From positions 248,001 to 312,000 of the forward strand of contig JAEXSP010000034.1 in NCBI GenBank assembly GCA_023453795.1: DNA of 64,000 nucleotides. Direction: 5' to 3'. This document shows positions 25,164-34,808 of the stretch, piece by piece (position 1 is the stretch's first letter; each line of letters opens with the position of its first letter). The translations under genes were made by a program, and so were the position numbers. The notes below the pieces were generated by a model, which was not told the origin of the DNA, did no database searches, and saw only the letters and a program-made list of their open reading frames with translations. This DNA is from Bacillota bacterium. Lineage in GTDB: Bacteria; Bacillota; Clostridia; Acetivibrionales; JAEXSP01.

Positions 25164-27539
25164 CTACCATACAAACGGCAGGGTAAAGTATATGCTTGTG
25201 CCTTCATCAAGCTTTCCTTCAATCCAAACCTTGCCGCCGTGTTTTTCTATAATTTTTTTTATTGTAACCAGTCCAATCCCGCTGCCCTCATACTCTTCAC
25301 TGGTATGAAGCCTTTGGAAGATACCGAACAGCTTGTTTGCGTAACTCATATTAAAGCCGACGCCATTATCTTTAACATAAAAGACGTATTCGTTCTCGGT
25401 TATAGTGCTTCCTACTGCAATCAGAGCAACTTCCCTGTTTTTAGTGAACTTGACGGCATTGGAAAGCACATTATAAATAACCTGCCTGAAAAGCGTTTTA
25501 TCGGCTTTCACTCTTGGCAATCCGGTCTCGATTTTCAGGTCTATTTTTCTTTCCGGGCATGTTAGTCTGATTTCGGCAAATATGCTTCTGATCATTTCAT
25601 CCGTACTTATTTCCTCAAGATTTAAAGTTGACCTTGATGTAATCGAATATTCAAGCAATTTATTAATCATTTCGATCATATCCCTGCAGATGCCCCTAAT
25701 GCTAAGGAGCATCTGATTGGCTTCCCGATCCATTTTGCCGCCAAAGTCTTCAATAATGATTCTGCTGTAGCCATCTACAGCTCTAAGAGGTGCTTTCAAA
25801 TCGTGGGATACGGTATGTGCAAAGTCTTCAAGCTCCTTGACTGCATCCTTCAGTTCATTTGTTCTTTCTTCAACACGCATTTCAAGATTTTCATTCAGGC
25901 TGCGGACTTTTTTGATGGCAAGCTTGTATTCAGTTATATTGTCAATAACCAATCCGATGCGTACGTCACTGATTTTAAATGCATTAATAAGATAATAAAC
26001 TTTTGTGTCTGGATAATAGGTTTCAAAATGTTTTGACTCACCGGTTTCCAATATGCTTTCATAAAAACCCAGATTACTGTTTGTATAGCCGAAAGCCTCT
26101 GTCCATGTTTTTTCGGAAAGTTCTTCCGCTTTTTTGCCTGTATGATTTTCAAAGCCCGGATTTGCACTGATAAAACGTATATCTGCAAGTCTATTGTTCT
26201 TTCCCCTGATCGGTTCAACGATACAGAAGCCATTCAGCATTTTTTTAAAGAGTAGTTCATATTGTGCCTCACTTTCAGCAAGATTTTTTTGCGTCTGAAG
26301 CAGTTCCTGATATTGCTGTCTTAGCTTATCGCCAGAGACAGTAAGATCCTCATACAATGATGTCAGTTCCAGATTGTTATGATACAAGGCCCGTCTCATT
26401 TTGTGTATCTTATTCAAGTAAAACAGCAGAACACATATAAATCCCAATAAAAGCATGAATATGACCAAAACGGTTATAACCAGATTCTTGTATGCTTCAA
26501 AAAAAGAGAAGGGCTTATTGACGATAATGCTGCCTTTGGGTACCCGGCTTAAGGGAATATTGAATTTTTTCAGCTGACTGTAATCAAATATGTAGCTTGT
26601 CGTTTTTGACCTGCTTATAGGTATCGCCGAAATGTTTTCTCCATTCAGAACCCTTTCTGCAAGCTTTCCGGCAGCTATGCCCTGCAGTCTTCCGCTGAGC
26701 ATGCTCCCGCCGAAAGCACCGTGGCCTATTCCGAAATCATAAAGGTGGAAAACGGGCACATGGCTCTTTTGGCTTAGCGCCTCGCAGAAGTCCTCAAAGC
26801 CGATTAATATGCCTTCCGAATTATCAAAATAGGTTGTTATCAGTATAATGCTGTTACCGGAAATCTTTTCTGCCTTATTAAGAATTTCTTTATGATTTCC
26901 CCGGTTAAGCGGGATGGCTTTTAAATTTGAATCTGCCCTACGAACAGCATCGATGGCCAGACTGCCGGTAGATTGTCCGCTTTCCGTGTTGTCAAATATT
27001 ACATATACATTTTTCAGCTCAGGATATATCTCAAGAGCTGCTTTTATAGTTTTTTCAGGGGCTACCTCTTCGACCACGCCTGTTACATTGGAATATCCAC
27101 TTGTGACTTTTTGGACACCTTTCTCGTTTACTCCGCAGAAGACTACAGGTGCATCGGAAAATATACTTTTACGGTTTTTCAGTGCGAATTCAAGTGCAGC
27201 ATCATCTGTCGTAAGGATAATGTCTATTTTTTTATGTGCATACTTATAGCTTAGATAAGAATACAATTGGTTAAGATTATCCTGGTAGGGATAGGTTTTC
27301 CAATCCATATATTCAACGCATATATTTGAATAGTTATCATGCTTTTTAAGTATGCTTAAGATCCCGTCCGTTTGATCATCGGTCCAGGAAAGACCACTTT
27401 GGTATGAGTTCAAAATGAGTATACTTTTCGGAGCATCATTAGCATAAGTATCGGTATTCAATCCTATACTGAAAAACATCATTGCAAAGAATGTTAATAT
27501 GTATTTGCAAATGTTATTTGTACTCCTAAGAATGAACAT
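25164..27539 (-). CDS. Hybrid-input histidine kinase with ABC substrate-binding domain
   Basis: About 791 aa. Signal/membrane segment at the N-terminus, then an extracellular TrpX/ABC_sub_bind-type ligand-binding domain (about 35-310; motifs ILNSYQSGLSWTDDQ, GVNEKGV, IFDNTESGQS), a membrane helix (about 352-374), coiled-coil, PAS, then HisKA with H579 in TVSHDLKAPL and a HATPase domain (NAVKFTKN, DNGVGF, GSGIGLVTIKKI). The ATG at 27539 is used; GGAGGT lies unusually close (2 bp) and a TTG nine bases upstream is an alternative. It would sense a small extracellular ligand and phosphorylate the AraC-type regulator at 24042. Confidence 0.9.
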   Translation of the reverse strand: MFILRSTNNICKYILTFFAMMFFSIGLNTDTYANDAPKSILILNSYQSGLSWTDDQTDGILSILKKHDNYSNICVEYMDWKTYPYQDNLNQLYSYLSYKYAHKKIDIILTTDDAALEFALKNRKSIFSDAPVVFCGVNEKGVQKVTSGYSNVTGVVEEVAPEKTIKAALEIYPELKNVYVIFDNTESGQSTGSLAIDAVRRADSNLKAIPLNRGNHKEILNKAEKISGNSIILITTYFDNSEGILIGFEDFCEALSQKSHVPVFHLYDFGIGHGAFGGSMLSGRLQGIAAGKLAERVLNGENISAIPISRSKTTSYIFDYSQLKKFNIPLSRVPKGSIIVNKPFSFFEAYKNLVITVLVIFMLLLGFICVLLFYLNKIHKMRRALYHNNLELTSLYEDLTVSGDKLRQQYQELLQTQKNLAESEAQYELLFKKMLNGFCIVEPIRGKNNRLADIRFISANPGFENHTGKKAEELSEKTWTEAFGYTNSNLGFYESILETGESKHFETYYPDTKVYYLINAFKISDVRIGLVIDNITEYKLAIKKVRSLNENLEMRVEERTNELKDAVKELEDFAHTVSHDLKAPLRAVDGYSRIIIEDFGGKMDREANQMLLSIRGICRDMIEMINKLLEYSITSRSTLNLEEISTDEMIRSIFAEIRLTCPERKIDLKIETGLPRVKADKTLFRQVIYNVLSNAVKFTKNREVALIAVGSTITENEYVFYVKDNGVGFNMSYANKLFGIFQRLHTSEEYEGSGIGLVTIKKIIEKHGGKVWIEGKLDEGTSIYFTLPFVW

Positions 27540-27735
27540 TACCTCCAAAGCATTACTGCCGGTTTCCTATTGAACAGGGTGTCAATAATAGCATCAGCAT
27601 AAGTATTTAATCCTATGCCGGCTAATGATTTATTAAGAAAATGCAATTAAAAATATATATACCCTGAAGCATATGAATTGAAACATATTTTTACATAAAA
27701 TGAATTTTTGTAAACTTCTATAAACCCTGTCAATC

Positions 27736-27764
27736 TCGACAAGGACTTTTCTTTATGATAGAAT
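27736..27764 (+). promoter_or_regulatory. Promoter of the TelA operon
   Basis: TCGACA (27736-27741), 17 bp, TAGAAT (27759-27764), 46 bp before the first gene. Confidence 0.55.
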
Positions 27765-27809
27765 TAATTGGTGCATGTTTATTATTAAAGAAGGAGATTA
27801 TCAAAGAAC

Positions 27810-28550
27810 GTGCCTACAAATAAAATTCTGAAAATAGCAGGATTAAATATAGGAATAGCAGCGTTAGACACTATCCTTTTTTCACCGGGATTTATCGGCG
27901 TTAATATTGGCGGAGCAAGTGTATTTGCTACTGCTTTTGGTTGCTCGACCATCTTTATGAGCATAGCCTTGTTCGTCTACGGCAACTATAAGATCCTTAC
28001 ACACAAAGAGAAGAACATTCAAGCTAGTGAGATTAAGACTGAGGAAGACTACATTAATGCGCTGAAACAGAACCGCAGCATCAAAACCTTCGGGCAGGAC
28101 ATTGAAATAATCCTTGAACAGATTGAAAGGCTTCATAAGAAAAAGGATACAATAAGGGATATTCTGCTTCAGAAGTTTAATCCTGAGGAAATGAGCTATA
28201 AGAAATTTGATGATGCCTTATCAGCGGTAGAGAATGTCTTTTTTATGAATATCAGAAGCATTTTGAACAAGATCAACGCCTTCGATGAGGATGACTATAT
28301 CCTTATAACGAAAAAGAATGCCGGTAAAATTTTCACACAGGAAATCATTCAGACTAAGATGACGATCTACAACGAATACATTACATTCGTAAAGAATTCA
28401 ACCGAAGAAAATGAACAAATATTGCTCAAGCTTGATAAGCTTTTACTGGAGATATCGAAATTCAACAGTCTTGAAGACGGCGAAATCGAAAATCTGAGCG
28501 GCATGAAAGAGATTGATGAGCTGACGAAACAGGCAAAGTACTATAAATAA
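27810..28550 (+). CDS. Membrane-anchored coiled-coil protein (XpaC-like position)
   Basis: 246 aa. Two N-terminal hydrophobic segments (about 8-30 and 33-55), then a long charged helical domain. No catalytic motif recognised. Its place as first gene before a VWA protein and TelA resembles the xpaC-telA pairing of Bacillus, and the helix-rich cytoplasmic tail fits, but sequence similarity to XpaC is not certain. Start is GTG at 27810 with AAGGAGA before it. Role unknown; likely part of a membrane complex with the next two products. Confidence 0.6.
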   Translation: MPTNKILKIAGLNIGIAALDTILFSPGFIGVNIGGASVFATAFGCSTIFMSIALFVYGNYKILTHKEKNIQASEIKTEEDYINALKQNRSIKTFGQDIEIILEQIERLHKKKDTIRDILLQKFNPEEMSYKKFDDALSAVENVFFMNIRSILNKINAFDEDDYILITKKNAGKIFTQEIIQTKMTIYNEYITFVKNSTEENEQILLKLDKLLLEISKFNSLEDGEIENLSGMKEIDELTKQAKYYK

Positions 28551-28586
28551 TTTGGAATATTGAATAGGAGAGGGTGGTCAATAATA

Positions 28587-30287
28587 ATGAATGGTAAGAA
28601 TTTTAAGACATTACTGATTCTTGGAGGAATTGCTGTACTGGTATTTGCTTTGGTATACGGCGGTATATCTGCTACAAAAAACATAGGTAAAAGTCAGAAG
28701 ACAGTAACTGCGGAAAATGCCAAGGATACTTTAAACAGATTTTATAAGGAATTGACAATCAATAATGTACCGGCTGAAAAAGCACAGGTGAGTCTTGAAA
28801 CTACCGACGTAAAGGAAGCTCTGCCTGACATTTCGAAATATCCTGCTCAGGTGAATAATACTACAGACAACTATATCGAGATATTCTCATCAACTGAAAA
28901 AACAGGTACTGGAAAAGACGGCTGGCTTGTTGACACTGCAAATGATTTCAATAAAGCCGGGTTTGCCGTAAACGGTAAAAAAATATCGGTAAGGATAAGA
29001 GGTTTGGCGTCCGGTATGGCGACAGATTACATTACTTCGGGTAAGTATGTTCCCGACGCATTTACTCCGTCAAATGAGCTTTGGGGAGAAATGATAAAGT
29101 CGCAGGGAACCAAAATTGACCTTGTTGACAAAAAGCTTGCGGGAAATGTGGCAGGCATCCTCATATCAAAGAAGGAACGCAGCAGCCTGATTAAAAAGTA
29201 TGGTTCGGTTAGTATTAAAAACATAACCGATGCAGTTGCAAACAACGAAATGGCAATGGGGTATACCAACCCGTTTGCAAGCTCGACAGGATTAAATTTT
29301 CTTATTTCTGCCCTGTATACCTTTGACAGCAGTGATCTTTTAAGCGATAGGGCTGTTTCGGGCTTTGAGAAATTTCAAACCAATATACCTTTTGTTGCAT
29401 ATACAACATTGCAAATGAGAGATTCGGCAAAATCGGGAGTTCTTGACGGATTCATACTTGAGTATCAGCAATATGCAAATCTGCCTGATATTAAAAGTGA
29501 TTATGTATTTACTCCATTTGGAGTAAGACATGACAGTCCGATGTATTCTCTGGGAAACCTTACTCCAGAGAAAAAGGAAATCTTGGATAAGTTCGTTGAA
29601 TTCTGCAAGTCCTCCAAGTATCAGAAGCTTGCATCTGAGGACGGCTTCAACAATCTTAATGACTATAAGCCTGAAATGGGAAGTATAAGCGGAGATGTAA
29701 TCACTCAGGCACAGAAGCTGTGGAAGGAAAAGAAAAATGTAAATAATCAGATTGCTGCGGTGTTTATTGCCGATGTTTCGGGAAGTATGCAGGGCACACC
29801 ATTGAATAAGCTGAAGGAGTCACTTGTAAAGGGATCGCAGTATATCGGGAAAGATAATTATATCGGACTTGTTTCTTTTTCGGATGACATCAATATTAAT
29901 CTTCCGATAGGAAAATTCGATTTGAATCAGAGATCTATGTTTGTCGGCGCTGTTGAAAGCCTTCAGGCAAGCGGCGGTACTGCAATGTATGATTCACTAT
30001 TAGTCGGTACAAAAATGCTTTTGAATGAAAAAGCTAAAAACCCCAATATAAAGCCGATGATTTTTGTTTTGTCGGATGGAATGTCAAATCAGGATAATTA
30101 CTCATTAAATGATATAAAGGGCATACTGCAGCATTATAAGATACCGATTTATACAATCGGCTATAATAAAGAGGCAGATAAGGATGCATTGAAGAATCTT
30201 TCCGGAATAAATGAGGCAGCAACGATAAATGCCGACAGTGAGGATGTTGTTTATCAGTTGGGAAGTCTGTTTAATGCTCAGATGTAG
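28587..30287 (+). CDS. Membrane-anchored solute-binding/VWA protein
   Basis: 566 aa. Membrane anchor (about 5-27); a domain like type 2 periplasmic binding proteins (about 90-390; patterns such as ANDFNKAGF, IRGLASGMATDYI, FTPSNELWGEM); then a von Willebrand A domain whose metal-ion site is intact (DVSGSM near 395, SGGTAMYDS, VLSDGMSNQD). The ATG at 28587 is chosen because GGAGAGGG lies upstream; an earlier TTG sits inside that site. The outside-facing binding domain fused to VWA suggests a surface assembly whose ligand is unknown. It lies between the coiled-coil protein and TelA. Confidence 0.8.
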   Translation: MNGKNFKTLLILGGIAVLVFALVYGGISATKNIGKSQKTVTAENAKDTLNRFYKELTINNVPAEKAQVSLETTDVKEALPDISKYPAQVNNTTDNYIEIFSSTEKTGTGKDGWLVDTANDFNKAGFAVNGKKISVRIRGLASGMATDYITSGKYVPDAFTPSNELWGEMIKSQGTKIDLVDKKLAGNVAGILISKKERSSLIKKYGSVSIKNITDAVANNEMAMGYTNPFASSTGLNFLISALYTFDSSDLLSDRAVSGFEKFQTNIPFVAYTTLQMRDSAKSGVLDGFILEYQQYANLPDIKSDYVFTPFGVRHDSPMYSLGNLTPEKKEILDKFVEFCKSSKYQKLASEDGFNNLNDYKPEMGSISGDVITQAQKLWKEKKNVNNQIAAVFIADVSGSMQGTPLNKLKESLVKGSQYIGKDNYIGLVSFSDDININLPIGKFDLNQRSMFVGAVESLQASGGTAMYDSLLVGTKMLLNEKAKNPNIKPMIFVLSDGMSNQDNYSLNDIKGILQHYKIPIYTIGYNKEADKDALKNLSGINEAATINADSEDVVYQLGSLFNAQM

Positions 30288-30343
30288 TTTGTATTTGACT
30301 TCGATAGAATCTTGGAAACAAAAAAATTGAGGGGGTAAAATAA

Positions 30344-31483
30344 ATGAGCTTTTCAATGGAAGTTGTAGATGAAAAAGTGATTAAAAATGAGATCATAGAG
30401 CAGGTTAAACCTGTACCTGAAGAAGTGGCAAAGCTGAAACAGGCGGCGGACAGTAATGTTGCTGAAATCATGTCGCTCGACATCGAATCTTTAGAGAAAA
30501 GGAAAGCTATTCTGCAGTCAATTGAATCCTTTGGAGTTGATTCAATGAAGAATTCGGCAGAAAAAAGTGCCTTGCTTCAGGTGACTGTGGGAAATTTCTC
30601 GAAAATGGGTGATGAAGGCGGAGCGGTATCAAGAGGTCTGCTTGACCTCCAGAGGGAATTGAAGGATCTGGACCCCAGCATGATTGATTTTGCAAAAACC
30701 GGTTTGTTAGGCAAGTTATTCAATCCGATTAGAGCATATTTCGCAAAATACCAGAAAGCTGATTCCGTAATAGCAGACATAGTTGTGTCACTTGAAAAGG
30801 GCAAAACAACCCTTAAAAATGACAACACAACATTGGAAATTGAGCAGCAGTCCTTGAGAGATCTGACTAAGAAGCTGAGAAAGGAAATCGAGCTTGGAAC
30901 ACTGATGGATGAATCAATATCGGCACAGATCGAGGCGGCTAAAGCAAAAAATGAAGACCCTGAAAAGATCAAGTTTGTGACGGAAGAAATATTATTTCCG
31001 CTAAGGCAAAGAATTATGGATATGCAGCAAATGATAGTTGTCAACCAGCAGGGTATTATGGCAATCGAGGTTGTCATGAGAAACAACAAGGAGCTTATCA
31101 GAGGTGTTGAACGTGCTAAGAACGTTACAGTATCGGCATTGAAGATTTCTGCAATTGTTGCAAGCGCTTTGTATAATCAGAGAATTGTCTTGAGAAAAAT
31201 AGAAATTCTGAACCAGACAACAAACGATCTTATCAGCGGAACCTCAAAGATGCTGAAGGAACAGGGCGCCGAGATTCACAAGCAGTCAATGGAAGCGAAC
31301 ATATCGGTTGAGACATTAAAAACTGCTTTTGAGGATGCGTTGTCAGCCTTGGACGCAATCAGTACATATAAGCAGGAAGCACTTCCAAAGATGAAGGAAA
31401 CGATCAGTCAGTTCAAGGAATTGGCCGATAAGGGAGAGCAGCAGATACAGCAGTTGGAAAAGGGACACAAGCTTTCCTTCTAA
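30344..31483 (+). CDS. TelA-family toxic anion resistance protein
   Basis: 379 aa, almost all helix and coiled coil, with the family's conserved central part (LRKEIELGTLMDESISAQIE and VVNQQGIMAIEVVMRNN). TelA proteins are linked to tellurite and other stress resistance, and to cell-envelope stress, but their biochemical activity is unsettled. GAGGGGG precedes the ATG. It is last in the operon, with a strong terminator 49 bp downstream. Confidence 0.85.
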   Translation: MSFSMEVVDEKVIKNEIIEQVKPVPEEVAKLKQAADSNVAEIMSLDIESLEKRKAILQSIESFGVDSMKNSAEKSALLQVTVGNFSKMGDEGGAVSRGLLDLQRELKDLDPSMIDFAKTGLLGKLFNPIRAYFAKYQKADSVIADIVVSLEKGKTTLKNDNTTLEIEQQSLRDLTKKLRKEIELGTLMDESISAQIEAAKAKNEDPEKIKFVTEEILFPLRQRIMDMQQMIVVNQQGIMAIEVVMRNNKELIRGVERAKNVTVSALKISAIVASALYNQRIVLRKIEILNQTTNDLISGTSKMLKEQGAEIHKQSMEANISVETLKTAFEDALSALDAISTYKQEALPKMKETISQFKELADKGEQQIQQLEKGHKLSF

Positions 31484-31531
31484 GGGTAAAATAAATTTAT
31501 AAAATTAATAATAAAAAATGATCCAATAATA

Positions 31532-31566
31532 AAAGAAACAATCGTCAGTTGATTGTTTCTTTTTTG
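31532..31566 (+). terminator. Terminator of the TelA operon
   Basis: Perfect 12-bp stem AAAGAAACAATC / GATTGTTTCTTT with 7-nt loop and TTTTG. Confidence 0.92.
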
Positions 31567-31704
31567 TTGAAATATCTAAGCAGGTGTTTTAAAATCCCAA
31601 TAGAAAATAAATGCATCATAAATTGCTGGTTACTCTGGTTCAATAAGTTAAATTCCTTACGTTTAAAAATTTAATCCTTTTAAGTAATTCAATTACAATT
31701 ATAG

Positions 31705-31733
31705 TTGAGTCCAATATATTCCAATGGTATAAT
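31705..31733 (+). promoter_or_regulatory. Promoter of RCC1-like gene with CCAA elements
   Basis: TTGAGT (31705-31710), 17 bp, TATAAT (31728-31733). The spacer CCAATATATTCCAATGG carries two CCAA elements shared with 34705-34733. Confidence 0.8.
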
Positions 31734-31763
31734 CCTAATATTACTATTAGGGGGAATTTTTTG

Positions 31764-34292
31764 ATGAAAAAACTTTTAAAAATTACTTTAATTTTTATTA
31801 TAACGGTTTCTACAGCATTGAACCTATGGTCAAACACTATTTTTGGGGATTCAAGTAATAAGATGCCCGAAAAAGGTTTTACAAAAGTTGCAGTGGGTTT
31901 TGACAATATGCTTGCACTTCACAAAGATGGATGTCTATGGGAAACACCTATTTTTCAAACGGAAAATGCAGTTAAGATTTCGGATAAAGTAGCTGAAATA
32001 GATGGGGACGAAAACAGTTTTTATATGATTAAAAAGGATGGCACACTGTGGACTTGGAGCAGCCGTGATAATTTAAATGATAAAAGTGGATTAAAAATGC
32101 AAAAGCCTGTTAAGATATTAAACAGTGTCAAATCTGTTGCATCTTCCGGTAATGGTATGGTGACAGTCTTAAAAAGAGACAATTCGGTATGGATGTGGTT
32201 AAATGGTAAGTTCCTGAAAGTGTTCAGCAATGCAAAAAATATTAGTTCAGGGTATCATATTTTAAATATTATAGATTTAAAAGGAACATTATATCGATTA
32301 CAAATAGAGAATGATGATAATAAATTCTCAACTAAAAAAATAGCTGATTCTGTTGCGTTTGCAAAAGGCTATTATTATATCAAAAAGGATAATTCGTTGA
32401 TTTATGAAACATCATATTTGGATACTACTCCACGTATCCTGAAAAATGTAATTTATACTGATTCATATATTGCAGCCAGCTGTGCTATAAAAAAAGACGG
32501 CTCCTTATGGGCTTGGAATATTATTGACGACAACATTCCGCAGGAAATTGCGGGATCTATTAGAGAACCAGTAAAGATTATGGATAGCGTCATATACGCA
32601 GACTGCTGCTATGAACGTATAGTAGCTGTAAAGAAGGACGGGTCGATATGTGCATGGGGAGGCATCAGTCCTTTAAATCATTATTCAATTCCTAGAAATG
32701 TTATGGGCAATGCGAAAATGATATATAACAATAATTACGATGGAATGGTTTTGTGTACGGATAATTCCCTGTGGTATACTGATTTCTCACTGGAGAGAAG
32801 TGTTAATACAAAGATTCTAAGTGATGTTGACAGGGTTGAAGAAGATGAGTTTATGCAAGGTGATGATACGATAGTAAAGAAGGACGGCATAAGGTGGTAC
32901 TTAGGATGGGATTCTAATAGAATTCCAAAAACTGTGAAATATCCCGATGGTACTATTAAGGTTGTTGAAGATATTTTAATTATGAAAGACGGCTCTCTTA
33001 TGAAAGATTTTAAAAAGTTTGGAAGTGGTATAAAAGATGTATCGGAGCTTTATTGCAGCCAATTCTTAAATAACGTATATATTCTTGAAAAAGACGGATC
33101 ATTTTGGGTAGTGAGCAAAAATGCTTCACCTGATGGGCCGAAAGAACTGCAAAAACCCTTAAAACTGGCAGATGGTATTACACAGGTTTATAGAAATGAC
33201 TCCTATGTTTTTGCGCTTAATAATAAAGAAGATGTGCTTATGTGGAATATTGCGGAGGACAAATTTTCTAAAGACCAGCTACAAGCTAAAACAGTCCTGT
33301 CTGGAATCAAGAGTCTTAATTATAATAGTTATACTTTATACGTTATTAAAAATGATAAGTCTATCTGGTTATTTGATAAATTTTATGAAATAAATAAAAA
33401 TACTCAGTTTATGCGTGATAATTTAGTAAAGGTCGCCGATAATTCAGATGAAATAAGATATTATAATTCAGATTATATACTATATAAGGATGGCAGACTC
33501 TTTGTTAATCAAGATGTAAATAATACAAAACTGTCATTTAAAAAGATAATGGATAATGTTAAGGATTTTACCTCGGATGGTGAAAAATATTTGGTTATCT
33601 GCAAGGATAATAGTCTATGGGAGTTTGGTAGTTTTATAAGTGAAACAGGAAATGCCGGACAAAAGAAATATGAAAAAGATTTAAAACCCAAAAAGGTTCT
33701 TAATAACATTAAAGAATGCTGGATAGAATCTGAAATGGCTATGGCTCTGAGTAATGATGGTAAGCTTTATACATGGGGAGATAACGCAAATGGAGGTCTG
33801 GGTTATGATAAGGCAGGAATCCAACAAAACCCTCTAAAAGTAATGGAAGGAATAGTTTTTGCCAAAATTAATGCAGCGAGCCATAGGGTGTATGCTATTA
33901 ACAATAAAGGGTACTTGTACCAATGGGGAGCAGGATTTTTTATTGGACACGAGCAGCCATATACCCGTACTCCTTTAAATATAAATACATATAGCAAAAC
34001 ACCTGTTATTCGTCACCAAAGCTATGCTGCGGCAAGGACGGGGGAAATTATTGATATACTGGTAAAAATAACTCAGCCTGATTACAAGCATGTAAATGTT
34101 ATACTTTCAACCGGCACAAAAGTTAAAATGAAGCCGTGTGCAGCAGGGTATTATGAGGCTCAAATAATTAGCAGGAGTAAAAGTGCAGGCCATATCAGTT
34201 ATAAGATTCAGGCTTCAAATTCAAAGGGTTTTAAGGCAGAGACAGAGTTCTACAATGTTCAACTGGTAGGCGACCTAAGCAGGAGTAAATAA
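31764..34292 (+). CDS. Secreted RCC1-like beta-propeller protein
   Basis: 842 aa. Signal peptide (MKKLLKITLIFIITVSTALN), then at least ten degenerate repeats centred on KKDGSLWAW-type motifs (for example KKDGTLWTW, KKDGSLWAW, SNDGKLYTWGDNANGGLG), as in secreted RCC1/alpha-tubulin-suppressor-like propellers. The last 90 residues resemble an Ig-like fold. AGGGGGA lies before the ATG; a TTG codon just before it is not needed. AT-rich base use, unlike the genes upstream. Such proteins are usually surface-exposed binding modules; the partner is unknown. Confidence 0.78.
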   Translation: MKKLLKITLIFIITVSTALNLWSNTIFGDSSNKMPEKGFTKVAVGFDNMLALHKDGCLWETPIFQTENAVKISDKVAEIDGDENSFYMIKKDGTLWTWSSRDNLNDKSGLKMQKPVKILNSVKSVASSGNGMVTVLKRDNSVWMWLNGKFLKVFSNAKNISSGYHILNIIDLKGTLYRLQIENDDNKFSTKKIADSVAFAKGYYYIKKDNSLIYETSYLDTTPRILKNVIYTDSYIAASCAIKKDGSLWAWNIIDDNIPQEIAGSIREPVKIMDSVIYADCCYERIVAVKKDGSICAWGGISPLNHYSIPRNVMGNAKMIYNNNYDGMVLCTDNSLWYTDFSLERSVNTKILSDVDRVEEDEFMQGDDTIVKKDGIRWYLGWDSNRIPKTVKYPDGTIKVVEDILIMKDGSLMKDFKKFGSGIKDVSELYCSQFLNNVYILEKDGSFWVVSKNASPDGPKELQKPLKLADGITQVYRNDSYVFALNNKEDVLMWNIAEDKFSKDQLQAKTVLSGIKSLNYNSYTLYVIKNDKSIWLFDKFYEINKNTQFMRDNLVKVADNSDEIRYYNSDYILYKDGRLFVNQDVNNTKLSFKKIMDNVKDFTSDGEKYLVICKDNSLWEFGSFISETGNAGQKKYEKDLKPKKVLNNIKECWIESEMAMALSNDGKLYTWGDNANGGLGYDKAGIQQNPLKVMEGIVFAKINAASHRVYAINNKGYLYQWGAGFFIGHEQPYTRTPLNINTYSKTPVIRHQSYAAARTGEIIDILVKITQPDYKHVNVILSTGTKVKMKPCAAGYYEAQIISRSKSAGHISYKIQASNSKGFKAETEFYNVQLVGDLSRSK

Positions 34293-34312
34293 TAAGCAAG
34301 TAATATTATGCA

Positions 34313-34350
34313 AAAAAGCCTGGGCATATCATAATCGCCTAGGCTTTTGT
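34313..34350 (+). terminator. Terminator after RCC1-like gene
   Basis: AAAGCCTGGGC pairs with GCCTAGGCTTT (one G-T) and is followed by a T-rich stretch. Confidence 0.8.
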
Positions 34351-34428
34351 GCTTTTAAATAAAACTTATAATTATTTTGTACAAATTTGTGTTTTTTATA
34401 ACCAACAACAGTGAAGAGAGGTTGTTGC

Positions 34429-34698
34429 TCACCACTGCCTTCCCGGATCATCAGCCATTAAATTGACTGTTCCTCTTGGGTAGAATACCGAATAATGATC
34501 CAGAAAAGGATCCGGTTTTTCTTTACTAGGCTGAGGTAAAACAAGCAGTATTTTATAGTTTGGGCCGGCGACATAGCCGATTATTTCCTGTCCTTTGGTT
34601 TTAACGTCATAAGCGGGTTTGCCGAAGACTTGCTTGACGAGTGAAAGAGAAACGTCTTTCAGGCTTTTGTCACAATAATTAAATAATCGAGAATAATA
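34429..34698 (-). pseudogene. 5'-truncated YjgB/DUF4309-like gene remnant
   Basis: An open frame on the minus strand of about 89 codons ends in FYPRGTVNLMADDPGRQW-stop, which I recognise as the C-terminus of YjgB/DUF4309-type secreted proteins. There is no start codon, signal peptide or N-terminal half; the frame is cut by a stop just at 34699-34701, and the promoter of the opposite-strand gene begins 7 bp beyond. It is a decayed gene fragment left by a deletion or insertion. Confidence 0.7.
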
Positions 34699-34704
34699 TT
34701 AGAG

Positions 34705-34808
34705 TTGAGACCAAGGTGTCCCAATGGTATAATGCTTATTAATCCCCTGTTAACAAGGGGGACCGTGAATGCACGGTGGAGCGATTAAAATATAAGGGGT
34801 AAATATTT
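34705..34808 (+). promoter_or_regulatory. Promoter and short hairpin leader of phosphoesterase
   Basis: TTGAGA (34705-34710), 17-bp spacer CCAAGGTGTCCCAATGG, TATAAT (34728-34733). The leader has CCCCT-N7-AGGGG (34744-34760) and ACCGTG-AATG-CACGGT (34762-34777). The ribosome site AAGGGG follows. Confidence 0.75.
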
